From positions 1 through 35,014 of the IMG/VR virus record IMGVR_UViG_3300037584_003778: a DNA stretch of 35,014 bases; one strand, given 5' to 3'. The notes under the pieces were generated by a model. That model had not been told where the DNA came from and did no database searches. It was given only the letters and a program-made list of their open reading frames with translations. The translations under genes were made by a program, and so were the position numbers. This document shows, in pieces, positions 24,038-30,836 of this stretch (the first letter of the stretch is position 1; every line of letters starts with the position of its first letter). Source of the DNA: a virus.

Positions 24038-25341
24038 TATACGAAGAAACAGATATAATACAAGAAAGTTTAAAAAACTTAAAAGTTTATAATCATAATC
24101 AAAGAGAAAATTATGTTAATAAATTATTAGATTATTATAATGGTAATGATACTGCTAATTATATAGCTTCAAAGTTTGATTTAGAGGCATTTAGAGAAGT
24201 TCCTCCATATGAAGCAAATATTACCAAAAAATTTATAAATAAAATGTCAAGAGTATATACAGTAGGTGCTGATAGGAATGTAAATAAAAAATACAAAAAT
24301 CTTTCTGTGTTAAAAGATGCTAAAATGAAACATATAGAAAGAATGACTAGATTAATAGGTACAATAGCAGTAAGAGTAATGTTTATAGATGATGAGATGC
24401 CTCATTTTGATTATCAGCCTATTTATTATTTTCATGCTTTTTTTGAAAACGATCCTTTCAAACCAGCTTCAATATCTTACCCTTTAATGAATTATGTGGA
24501 TGATACTAGAAATTCAGATAAATTGCAATATATACATTGGAATGATAAAGAATATATTATATTTGATGAAAATGGAGAAATTTTAGAACAACAAGATCAT
24601 AGTTATGGTTGTTTACCTTTTGCTTTTACTCACAGAGAACATCAATGTGATTCATTTTTTGTTGAGGGAGCAAATGATATATGTGGTGCTAATGAGCATA
24701 TAAATATAACAATGACAGAAATGCAGCTTGGTTTAAGGTTTCAAATGTTTGGACAACCTGTAGTAAGTGGTGCTGATCTGGGAAATAGACAAAGATTTGG
24801 CTCTGATGTTATATTAGAGCTTCCTTCTGATGCAAGTTATGATATAAAATCGCCATCAGGTGATATTAACAAGGTTATAGAAAATGTTAAGTTTCAAATG
24901 GAACTTGTAGCACAAAACAATCATTTATCTGTACAGTTTGCACAAGATGGTGGCGAAACACCAAGTGGAATTGCCTTAAAAATTAAAGATTTAGAAAGTT
25001 TTGAAGATTATCAGGATGATTTGGCTTTATGGACTCAATATGAGCACGAAATTTACCAAATTGAAAGAAAAATAGCAAGTACTTTTAATATTTCTATGCC
25101 TGAAGGGTTAAAACTTGATTTTAATGAGCCTGATTACCCTATGACAATACAAGATCAAATAGCACTTGACAACCATAGACTGTCATTAGGACTTATAAAT
25201 AAGGCAGAATTAATGGTAGAATACAATAAAGACCTAACTATTGAAGAGGCAAGAGCAAAATTAGCTGAAAATGAAGCACCAGAACAAATAGAAACAGAAG
25301 AAGAGGTAGAAATTAAGGAAATAAATGAAAATCAAGATTAA
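24034..25341 (+). CDS. Portal protein
   Basis: The 435 residues overlap the terminase stop (ATGA). A helical N-terminus (VNKLLDYYNGNDTANYIASK) is followed by a domain with TKKFINKMSRVYTVGADRNV. A central part, QMELVAQNNHLSVQFAQDGG, runs into ETPSGIALKIKDLE, a typical portal clip/wing stretch with SG-alkxl. An acidic Glu-rich tail ends the protein. It forms the dodecameric ring at one capsid vertex. It follows terminase, as is usual for the packaging module. Confidence 0.85.
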   Translation: MIYEETDIIQESLKNLKVYNHNQRENYVNKLLDYYNGNDTANYIASKFDLEAFREVPPYEANITKKFINKMSRVYTVGADRNVNKKYKNLSVLKDAKMKHIERMTRLIGTIAVRVMFIDDEMPHFDYQPIYYFHAFFENDPFKPASISYPLMNYVDDTRNSDKLQYIHWNDKEYIIFDENGEILEQQDHSYGCLPFAFTHREHQCDSFFVEGANDICGANEHINITMTEMQLGLRFQMFGQPVVSGADLGNRQRFGSDVILELPSDASYDIKSPSGDINKVIENVKFQMELVAQNNHLSVQFAQDGGETPSGIALKIKDLESFEDYQDDLALWTQYEHEIYQIERKIASTFNISMPEGLKLDFNEPDYPMTIQDQIALDNHRLSLGLINKAELMVEYNKDLTIEEARAKLAENEAPEQIETEEEVEIKEINENQD

Positions 25342-25867
25342 TACAAAACTTAACATTGATTTTGACAAAGCAATAGCTGAATTACAAGAGCAAAAGCTAA
25401 ATAAAAATTTAAATCTTAAAATTTCACCAAAAGTAGCAAAAGAATCGTCTGATTATATAAAATCAGGTAAAGTAGAACCTAAATTAAACCCTCTTACATT
25501 ACAACAAAGGAAAAAACACTTTGGAGTAAATCATGATAAACCATTATTAATGACAGGTAAATTAGCAAATAGTTTGTCAGGATCAGAAAAAGGTGTAAGT
25601 ATTGGTAGAAATTCAAGAGGTAGTGTTCCTTATAGTGCACATAGAAAAGGTTATACATGGAGAAAAGACGATCAACCAACAAATCCTAATTACAGACGAA
25701 TAAAAGATAGAGATGTAAATGTTCCATATAAATCAGGACCTCATGGTTATAAAAGAGAATTTCTTATAACAAATATTCCATCGGAAAAAGTAAAATTAGA
25801 TAGAATTTACAAGGAATTTAATGAGAGTTTGGTTAAATTATTAATAAGCAAACTTCAAAGGAAATAA
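25325..25867 (+). CDS. Virion morphogenesis protein, Mu gpG / tail-completion-like
   Basis: The 180 residues start inside the end of the portal gene (17-base overlap). The middle holds KPLLMTGKLANSLSGSEKG, matching the conserved pLxxTGxLxxSL core of the phage virion morphogenesis family typified by Mu gpG. A basic segment, YSAHRKGYTWRKDDQP, follows. The C-terminus is helical and Lys-rich. In the family the protein completes the tail or joins it to the head. It is next to the portal here, consistent with a joining function. Confidence 0.7.
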   Translation: MKIKINTKLNIDFDKAIAELQEQKLNKNLNLKISPKVAKESSDYIKSGKVEPKLNPLTLQQRKKHFGVNHDKPLLMTGKLANSLSGSEKGVSIGRNSRGSVPYSAHRKGYTWRKDDQPTNPNYRRIKDRDVNVPYKSGPHGYKREFLITNIPSEKVKLDRIYKEFNESLVKLLISKLQRK

Positions 25868-25868
25868 T

Positions 25869-26099
25869 ATGGAAAAGTCCGAAAAAGAGTTAATCGAAAT
25901 AATCCTTAAAAATTTAATTAATATGCACGAAAAAATTAACATTATAACCGATGTTATGGCTAGTGAGCTAAATGAAGATCAATATAAAAATCAATTTTAT
26001 AAAGAAGAAGATACTTTAGTTGAAATAGAGCCTAACACATATAACCAAATGTGTAAACTAATTGGCGAAGGAACAATCCCTTTTATGGGAATAGCATAG
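25869..26099 (+). CDS. Hypothetical small acidic protein
   Basis: This 76-residue protein begins MEKSEKELIEIILKNLINMH. It is helical in the first half, then has an EEDTLVEIEPNTYNQMCKL stretch. CAAAGGAAATAAT lies before the ATG. It sits one base past the morphogenesis gene and before two small membrane proteins. There is no known domain. Confidence 0.6.
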   Translation: MEKSEKELIEIILKNLINMHEKINIITDVMASELNEDQYKNQFYKEEDTLVEIEPNTYNQMCKLIGEGTIPFMGIA

Positions 26100-26108
26100 T
26101 GGAGAACG

Positions 26109-26417
26109 ATGGATATTTTACAAGTACTGGAACAATTTGGAATACCTGTTACGATGACAATAGCATTCGGATTTTTTATATGGAGGCAGAATCGGTTTAT
26201 TCAGGAAACTCTAATGACAGAACTAGACCAAGACTTCAAGAGGTTGGAAGGTATTATTATCAAACTGATAGATCAGCAAAAAAAAGTACAAATGGAACAA
26301 AAAAAACTTAATGGTATTTTTAAAGCACAAGTAGAAATCATCGCAAGACTATCAGGTAATGGACTAAAAGATAAGTTTTTAAGAATTATGGAACAAGGTG
26401 GAATGAACGATGATTGA
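26109..26417 (+). CDS. Membrane-anchored coiled-coil protein, possible holin or spanin-like
   Basis: The 102 residues have one N-terminal membrane helix (GIPVTMTIAFGFFIWR, residues 11-26). A long charged coiled coil follows, with a LIDQQKKVQMEQKKLNGIF segment. The ATG follows GTGGAGAACG. The topology is an anchored cytoplasmic or periplasmic rod. It precedes a second protein of the same form with an overlap of eight bases, so the two may act together. Similar pairs in other phages are annotated as holins or spanins, but no class motif is present here. Confidence 0.5.
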   Translation: MDILQVLEQFGIPVTMTIAFGFFIWRQNRFIQETLMTELDQDFKRLEGIIIKLIDQQKKVQMEQKKLNGIFKAQVEIIARLSGNGLKDKFLRIMEQGGMNDD

Positions 26418-26661
26418 TAAAAAGATTTCAATAGGATCAATACTAACTATATTAACTGCTGCAACTACTGTAGTATATATGCATGGTGCTAATATAACAA
26501 AAATAGAAAACATTGAAGAAGAACAAGTTAAAACAGTAAAAAGAATCAATAAAAACGAAGAAGAAATCGTTAATTTAAAAGTTGGTGTTGCTAAATTAGA
26601 ATCACAACTAGATAATAGATTCGATAGACTTGAAGAAATTTTAATGGATATTAGTGATTAG
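26410..26661 (+). CDS. Second membrane-anchored coiled-coil protein
   Basis: The 83 residues have a weak signal-anchor (GSILTILTAATTVVYMHGA, about residues 8-26). A coiled coil follows, with IENIEEEQVKTVKRINKNE and regular hydrophobic spacing to the C-terminus (RLEEILMDISD). Its stop overlaps the end of the convergent small terminase gene by 11 bases. With the preceding gene it forms a matched pair whose function may be lysis control. Confidence 0.5.
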   Translation: MIDKKISIGSILTILTAATTVVYMHGANITKIENIEEEQVKTVKRINKNEEEIVNLKVGVAKLESQLDNRFDRLEEILMDISD

Positions 26662-27301
26662 CCTCTGCTTTTATAATAGACTCTTCCCACTCTTTTCGTT
26701 GTAGTTTAGTAGGTCGTTTAGCCCTTAATGGTTCTATACCTACTGCCTCTGCCCTTTTCTTCCACTTATACCAAATCTTACGTTTTTCATTACGAGATAG
26801 TTTCTTCATCTCTTCCTTAATAACTCTATTAGTCATTATTTTATCTTGAGCATCACTTATCTTAGGCTTTCTAGGTGGTAAATTCTCATCAATAGGTGCA
26901 TCTACAAATACCTCAGTTATTTCCCCATCTATAATTTCTGCTTCCTCTACATCATCAACCTTCTTTAAAAACTTCTCAAAAGGACTATCTATCGTAACAT
27001 TAATTTGCTTCTGGTACTTACCAAGTGCTTCAAATACAAACTTAGCTGCATTTGGACTACCTTCTTTGGCTTCCCTGATCATGCTATTCATAATACTTGG
27101 TAGTTCCCCTACTACAAGTTCTTGATACCTTTCGTATATCTTAGCATTAAATTCTGCATCTTGCCTCCATTTATATACAGAAGCTGTGCTAACACCCATT
27201 TGTTTAGCCACATCTTTAGCTTTAATGCCTGGATTATTAGCATAGAGCTCTATAGCCATTACTTTGTTCGGTTTCTTCGTTATTTGGGTTATTTTATCCA
27301 C
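26651..27301 (-). CDS. Terminase small subunit
   Basis: The N-terminal third is a helix-turn-helix (AKDVAKQMGVSTASVYKWRQ). It is followed by AKIYERYQELVVGELPSIMN, GSPNAAKFVFEALGKYQKQI and a long acidic linker. A Lys/Arg-rich C-terminus with WYKWKKRAEAVGIEPLRAKR closes the protein. This matches phage small terminases that recognise the packaging site. Possible starts are GTG at 27301, used here, TTG at 27319 or ATG at 27259; none has a clear Shine-Dalgarno. A TATAAT box lies at 27302-27307, so the true start may be the ATG. It is convergent to the large subunit and not adjacent on the same strand, which is unusual. Confidence 0.8.
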   Translation of the reverse strand: MDKITQITKKPNKVMAIELYANNPGIKAKDVAKQMGVSTASVYKWRQDAEFNAKIYERYQELVVGELPSIMNSMIREAKEGSPNAAKFVFEALGKYQKQINVTIDSPFEKFLKKVDDVEEAEIIDGEITEVFVDAPIDENLPPRKPKISDAQDKIMTNRVIKEEMKKLSRNEKRKIWYKWKKRAEAVGIEPLRAKRPTKLQRKEWEESIIKAEANH

Positions 27302-27755
27302 ATTATAATATAAGTACAATTTGGTACTTTAAAATAGTTTTTTTTCTGTTTTTGGATGTGGTACTTATCTTTTACTTTTTTTGTGGAATGGGATCTGACA
27401 TTGTAGTATCCGATTTTATCCCCCTAACACCCCCTTTTTACAACGTATACCCCTTTTTAAATTGTTTGTACTTTAAATGGTGGCAATAAGAGGTATTAAA
27501 TAGGGATATATACTATTTTAAATTAATAATTTTTAATACTTGTTTTTAATTGGTGTTTTGTTGTTGGTTGTTTTGGTTGTTTGTATATATGGTAATTTGT
27601 ATCGGCTCGGCTTTGGATCCGCTCAAATGATATGCAGCCTGGTTTGATATGTTTGTCAAGAATTCTTTAGGTATTCTCGATATAATTTAATATATTATTC
27701 AAAGGGCTTTATAGTCTTTTTAATAGTTACTAAAATAAAATAAGGAAATTAAAAA
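27302..27755. promoter_or_regulatory. Control region between small terminase and the early operon
   Basis: No convincing gene lies in these 454 bases. Three copies of GTACTT (27324, 27361, 27468) and an inverted AAGTAC (27312) are present, as are paired ACCCC(C)TTTTTA repeats at 27429-27440 and 27449-27459. AAGAATTCTT at 27658-27667 is a perfect palindrome, and a TATAAT box is at 27681-27686. A segment near 27600-27640 is richer in G/C. This is the most likely site of the early promoter, operators and possibly an origin. It ends at AAGGAAATT before the first micro-protein. Confidence 0.55.
27312..27329. promoter_or_regulatory. Palindromic operator-like site
   Basis: AAGTAC and GTACTT are perfectly inverted about a 6-base spacer. 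The site covers the TTG candidate start of the small terminase and lies near its TATAAT box. A related quasi-palindrome, TGTACCCAAATGGTACA, occurs at 32243-32259 inside the end of the XRE repressor gene. A repressor dimer site is the natural reading. Confidence 0.4.
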
Positions 27756-27893
27756 ATGAGAAATAAAAATAAAAGCATATATTTTAAAATGCTAACATTC
27801 TATTTAATTGGCTTCTTAAATATTATTGGGGCTACTCTTTTAATTCAATTAGTAAGATTTTGTCTGAATTGGATTGGGGGCTTCAATGTTTAG
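27756..27893 (+). CDS. Membrane micro-protein, 45 residues
   Basis: The ATG follows AAGGAAATTAAAAA. Residues 12-34 (MLTFYLIGFLNIIGATLLIQ and on) form one membrane helix after a basic lead (MRNKNKSIYFK), a type II-like anchor. It is the first ORF after the control region, so it is probably made early. The stop overlaps the next micro-protein by eight bases. The function is unknown; superinfection control or host-envelope action is conceivable for early membrane peptides. Confidence 0.6.
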   Translation: MRNKNKSIYFKMLTFYLIGFLNIIGATLLIQLVRFCLNWIGGFNV

Positions 27894-28035
27894 TTTCGAT
27901 AAAAACTTAAGTCCTTTTAAAAATTTAATTAACGAAATTACGTGGATCGGGTTAGGCTTGGTTTGTGGCTTGGTCTTGGCTTTTGTTGTATTAAATGTTT
28001 TAAGTAATTTAATTAAAATACTGGGAGGTTTTTAA
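27886..28035 (+). CDS. Membrane micro-protein, 49 residues
   Basis: The product has a short polar lead (MFSFDKNLSPFKNLINEITW), then a membrane helix with LGLVCGLVLAFVVLNVL and a short basic tail. Its start overlaps the previous gene, and TTGGGGGCTTCA supplies a G-rich site. The last codons hold the Shine-Dalgarno GGGAGG of the following 100-residue gene. The pair of overlapping membrane peptides suggests two subunits that act together. Confidence 0.6.
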   Translation: MFSFDKNLSPFKNLINEITWIGLGLVCGLVLAFVVLNVLSNLIKILGGF

Positions 28036-28036
28036 A

Positions 28037-28339
28037 ATGATTAGAGTAAAATTTAATTTTGATGAAGACCCATTAGAATTTAACTTTGATGGCTTTTCTA
28101 AGGGTGAAACTTGGAATGGCTTTTCAATTGTTTATGTTAATTCTGAAACATTCACTAAAATAAAAGACATTTTATTTAATATTGATGATATGAATAAATC
28201 AGACATATTAGATGAATTTAATTCTTTTGTTAATGGTGCATCAATTCATAATGGAGAAGTTGTTTATAGTTTGCTTGGTTTCTGTGTTCATATTGTAGCA
28301 AAACAAGTTGACCATAAATTATGGGAACAAGTTCAGTAA
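28037..28339 (+). CDS. Hypothetical 100-residue early protein
   Basis: The product begins MIRVKFNFDEDPLEFNFDGF and alternates strand-like and helical parts (NSETFTKIKDILFNIDDMNK). It ends WEQVQ, and its TAA lies inside the 5' strand of helix I of the hammerhead ribozyme. GGGAGGTTTTTAAA precedes the ATG. There is no family I know. It is cotranscribed with the membrane pair. Confidence 0.65.
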   Translation: MIRVKFNFDEDPLEFNFDGFSKGETWNGFSIVYVNSETFTKIKDILFNIDDMNKSDILDEFNSFVNGASIHNGEVVYSLLGFCVHIVAKQVDHKLWEQVQ

Positions 28340-28406
28340 CTCTGATGATGGATTTAAAATCCGAAACACTACAAAAAATTGGGGGCTTTTTGTGGTGTCA
28401 GTTACT
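28335..28406 (+). ncRNA. Hammerhead ribozyme, type I
   Basis: The core is CTGATGA (28342-28348) and GAA (28363-28365), with a cleavable C at 28399 after a U. Helix I is AGTAACT (28335-28341) with AGTTACT (28400-28406), 7 bp. Helix II is GGATT/AATCC with loop TAA (28350-28362). Helix III is a 12-bp stem, 28366-28377 with 28387-28398, with one G-U and the loop ATTGGGGGC. An extra U at 28349 sits between the core and helix II. Cutting after C28399 would release an RNA starting AGTTACT, just 13 bases before the AAGGGG ribosome site of the GP88 gene. It overlaps the stop of the upstream gene. Confidence 0.88.
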
Positions 28407-28424
28407 AAAAAATAAGGGGATAAA

Positions 28425-29219
28425 ATGAAAAATGTAAAATTGCTAAGTGATGGCTCAGTAAATCACAAACTAAAAAAGAATAAAAAAGAGGGATATTTAA
28501 CATATAGCTTAAATTTTGCTCACTCTGATTTAAGTGGTTTCAATGTTTGCCCAATGGCTCAAAGGTTGTCAAGATCTGGTGATGGGCAGCAGAACGAAAA
28601 ATTAAGTTCTTGTTCTTCTGTGTGTGTTGGTGCTAATGGTTATGCTTCAATTCATTCAAATGTTTTAGAATCTCGCATAAACAAAACTTTAGCCTTCAAA
28701 TTAGATACTAAAAATTTCATGTTAAAATTAGTTTCTGAAGTTGAAAACGCAATAAAACTGGCTAAAAAGAAAAATTTAAAACCCACTTTCCGATTAAATG
28801 CATATTCTGATATACTTTGGGAGGGTGTAAAGACCAACGATCAAGATTTAAAAATGAACATTTTTGAGATGTTTCCAAGTGTTACCTGGTACGATTACAC
28901 AAAAATTCATAATAGAAAAGTCCCAAAAAACTACCAATTGACTTTTTCACATTATGGAGATTTTGATAAAACTTCTGATGCTTTAGAAAATGGCTTTAAT
29001 TCTGCTATAGTTTTTGAAGAGTTACCAAGTAAAATAAAAATCAATAATAAAATGTACTGGGTAGTTGATGGAGATAAAACCGACCTCCGAATTGATGAAA
29101 AAATAAATGGGGCTTCGGTTGTGGTTGGTTTAAAGTTCAAAGGTTCAAAAGCTAAATTAAATGATGCTTTGCTTGATGGTTTTTGCATAAGCAAAGAAAA
29201 TCAGAGTTTAATATTTTAG
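28425..29219 (+). CDS. GP88-family protein, function unknown
   Basis: The 264 residues match what I know of the GP88 family (named after mycobacteriophage gene product 88, widespread in phages and plasmids). There is an N-terminal LNFAHSDLSGFNVCPMAQRL. A CSSVCVGANGYA cysteine pair and a VLESRINKTLAF helix follow. Then come RLNAYSDILWE and a TWYDYTKIHNRKVPKNYQLT core with a conserved Tyr-Asp-Tyr-Thr-Lys. Three or four Cys could form a metal or iron-sulfur site near residues 42-70. The family resembles a TIM-barrel-like or radical-enzyme-like fold, but the reaction is not established. A strong terminator follows. The start has AAGGGGATAAA, just behind the hammerhead. Confidence 0.75.
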   Translation: MKNVKLLSDGSVNHKLKKNKKEGYLTYSLNFAHSDLSGFNVCPMAQRLSRSGDGQQNEKLSSCSSVCVGANGYASIHSNVLESRINKTLAFKLDTKNFMLKLVSEVENAIKLAKKKNLKPTFRLNAYSDILWEGVKTNDQDLKMNIFEMFPSVTWYDYTKIHNRKVPKNYQLTFSHYGDFDKTSDALENGFNSAIVFEELPSKIKINNKMYWVVDGDKTDLRIDEKINGASVVVGLKFKGSKAKLNDALLDGFCISKENQSLIF

Positions 29220-29239
29220 TAACTAACCCAAAAATTGGG

Positions 29240-29271
29240 GGGTGTCTAAGTATGGATGCCCTTCTTTTTTT
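29240..29271 (+). terminator. Rho-independent terminator after GP88
   Basis: GGGTGTC (29240-29246) pairs with GATGCCC (29255-29261), with two G-U pairs and an 8-base loop. A T-tract TTCTTTTTTT follows. It lies 20 bases past the GP88 stop and should end most early transcripts there. The next gene therefore probably has its own promoter. Confidence 0.75.
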
Positions 29272-29364
29272 GTGTGTTTGGCTATAATATGAAGCAAAAA
29301 TTTTTTAGATCCGCAGCAAAATTTAGAAAAATGACTAATTATAATAATAAAGGGAGTTATAAAA
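29272..29364 (+). promoter_or_regulatory. Probable promoter region of the second early operon
   Basis: A perfect TATAAT lies at 29283-29288, about 75 bases before the next ATG; the -35 is not clear. The leader ends in AATAATAAAGGGAGTTATAAAA. The same ATAATAATAAAGGGAGT string precedes the gene at 29592. The promoter call rests on the -10 box and on position after the terminator. Confidence 0.45.
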
Positions 29365-29571
29365 ATGAGTAAAGAAAATAAAATAAAAAATAAATTGTTA
29401 GAGGTTATAACTGAAGATGGGACAGAGTGGAAAGTTATAGTTGAAGAAATAAAAAAAATAGCCATTATAAAAAATTGGTTGTTAGTTAGGGGTATAATAC
29501 AAGAATTAAAAAATGAAAATATTATTGATAGAGCTGATAATGTTTACCAAGAAATTTACATAAAATTATAA
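29365..29571 (+). CDS. Small winged-helix-like protein
   Basis: The 68 residues start MSKENKIKNKLLEVITEDGT. A LLVRGIIQELKNENIIDR stretch, shaped like the recognition helix and wing of a small winged-helix domain, follows, then a DNVYQEIYIKL strand. GGGAGTTATAAAA stands before the ATG. It may bind DNA as an early regulator. The identification is by shape only. Confidence 0.55.
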   Translation: MSKENKIKNKLLEVITEDGTEWKVIVEEIKKIAIIKNWLLVRGIIQELKNENIIDRADNVYQEIYIKL

Positions 29572-29591
29572 TAATAAAGGGAGTAATAATA

Positions 29592-30035
29592 ATGAATAAT
29601 AAAACTATAAAAGAAGTTCTTAAAAATGATAGTATAAAAATTACTAATCGTTCTGTGCTTCTTATAAATGAAGATAAAAAAAGTAACAAGATTAATAACC
29701 AAGTATATTTAGATATTATAAATACTGGCTTAGATGATTTGGAAAATACTTATGGAGATTATGATGCTCTTCATGGTATAGATGAAGATGTAGAATTTAA
29801 TAAATCTGTAGTAAGAGAAATAATTGATATTAGAAGACAATTAAGATTTGGTTCTATTGATTTAATAAAACCATTCACATGTAATGTTATAAATATGGCT
29901 ATTGATTATTATACTGAAATAACTGAAGATTTCAGTGAAGAGCATTGTGTAAGGTTACAATATTTGATTCAATATGTATGGGGAATTAAAATTCATAAAT
30001 TTTTAATAAATAAAATGGAGGTGTTAAATGGATAA
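29592..30035 (+). CDS. Hypothetical 147-residue early protein
   Basis: The product starts MNNKTIKEVLKNDSIKITNR, has an acidic middle (LENTYGDYDALHGIDEDVEF), and ends with a hydrophobic/helical part. The leader repeats the ATAATAATAAAGGGAGT string of the previous gene. Its stop overlaps the next start by eight bases. I see no enzyme motif or known domain. Coupling to the acidic protein suggests a shared task. Confidence 0.6.
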   Translation: MNNKTIKEVLKNDSIKITNRSVLLINEDKKSNKINNQVYLDIINTGLDDLENTYGDYDALHGIDEDVEFNKSVVREIIDIRRQLRFGSIDLIKPFTCNVINMAIDYYTEITEDFSEEHCVRLQYLIQYVWGIKIHKFLINKMEVLNG

Positions 30036-30768
30036 GATGATTAAAAAAATAACCACTAAAATTTCTGATCTGGAATTTTATGATGGTATATTAACAGAAA
30101 TAAATAATAGTTGTGATGTTGATGAAGCAGAGGGTCAATATTATAATGGGCTTCGTGTTAGTGAGGACATTATATTAATCAAAGAATGCTATAGTGATAA
30201 AATGACTTATGTTACTGAATATTTTTTATACAACATAAAAAATGACACATTAAGAAAAGTGCTTGATGAAGTTGATAATGAATTAAGAGATTTTTTTCAA
30301 GATGAAGATTTACTTGATTATGCAAACTGCTTTTTTATATGTGGAGTCGAACCTACTAAAGGTAAATATGCACAATTTATTTATGGTGATTATGATGATG
30401 CTATTGTTGATCTGGGAATTTGCTTAGAAAAAAATGGAATAGAAAAAATAATATGCGACTTAAATCAATGTTCTGAATTGATTGATTCTGACATATACAA
30501 TGTTGACCACGATTATTTAAATGAAGACATCAGTATAAGTTGTGACAAAGCAGTTAAAATTATAACCGCAGCCAAATCACTTTTAAAATCTATTGATGAA
30601 AATCGTTGGGACTTATGGGAAAATGATATTGAAAATAAACATGAATGCATTTTATGGTATGATGATGACTATCAAATAGATGAAAAAGATGATGGAAACT
30701 GGGAAACTGAACATAAAGATGGAATCGTAGATTCTTACAATAAACTTAAAAAACTAATAGAGGAGTAA
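30028..30768 (+). CDS. Hypothetical strongly acidic protein
   Basis: The 246 residues are loaded with Asp and Glu throughout (for example RDFFQDEDLLDYANCFF and WYDDDYQIDEKDDGNWETEH). They carry few clusters of basic residues, so the predicted charge is strongly negative. Phages often use DNA-mimic proteins with this composition to block host nucleases or repressors, but no family motif identifies it. The start overlaps the previous gene. Its stop ends two bases before the type II hammerhead. Confidence 0.6.
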   Translation: MDKMIKKITTKISDLEFYDGILTEINNSCDVDEAEGQYYNGLRVSEDIILIKECYSDKMTYVTEYFLYNIKNDTLRKVLDEVDNELRDFFQDEDLLDYANCFFICGVEPTKGKYAQFIYGDYDDAIVDLGICLEKNGIEKIICDLNQCSELIDSDIYNVDHDYLNEDISISCDKAVKIITAAKSLLKSIDENRWDLWENDIENKHECILWYDDDYQIDEKDDGNWETEHKDGIVDSYNKLKKLIEE

Positions 30769-30769
30769 A

Positions 30770-30836
30770 TTGTCGAAAGAGTCCAAATAAATGGACTCTC
30801 TAATCAAGTTGGCTACTTGGTTACTGATGATGACAA
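30770..30836 (+). ncRNA. Hammerhead ribozyme, type II (ends in helix II)
   Basis: The core GAA (30775-30777) comes first and CTGATGA (30824-30830) last, so the open ends are in helix II: TTGTC (30770-30774) with GACAA (30832-30836). Helix III is a perfect 8 bp, AGAGTCCA (30778-30785) with TGGACTCT (30792-30799). C30800 is the cleavage base after U. Helix I is 9 bp with one U-G, TAATCAAGT with ACTTGGTTA around the loop TGGCT. An extra U (30831) again follows the core. Cutting after 30800 would part the acidic gene from the next gene, whose AAGGAG site is at 30843. All helices and core bases differ from the first ribozyme except the core. Confidence 0.88.

Noticed and set aside
26099-26311. Alternative-frame ORF over the membrane coiled-coil gene
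   Set aside because: The frame at 26109 has a proper ribosome site, a membrane helix and a coiled coil. This one gives an unstructured mixed product.
27600-27640. Attachment site in the more GC-rich part of the control region
   Set aside because: There is no integrase in the genome and no repeated core that would support an att site.
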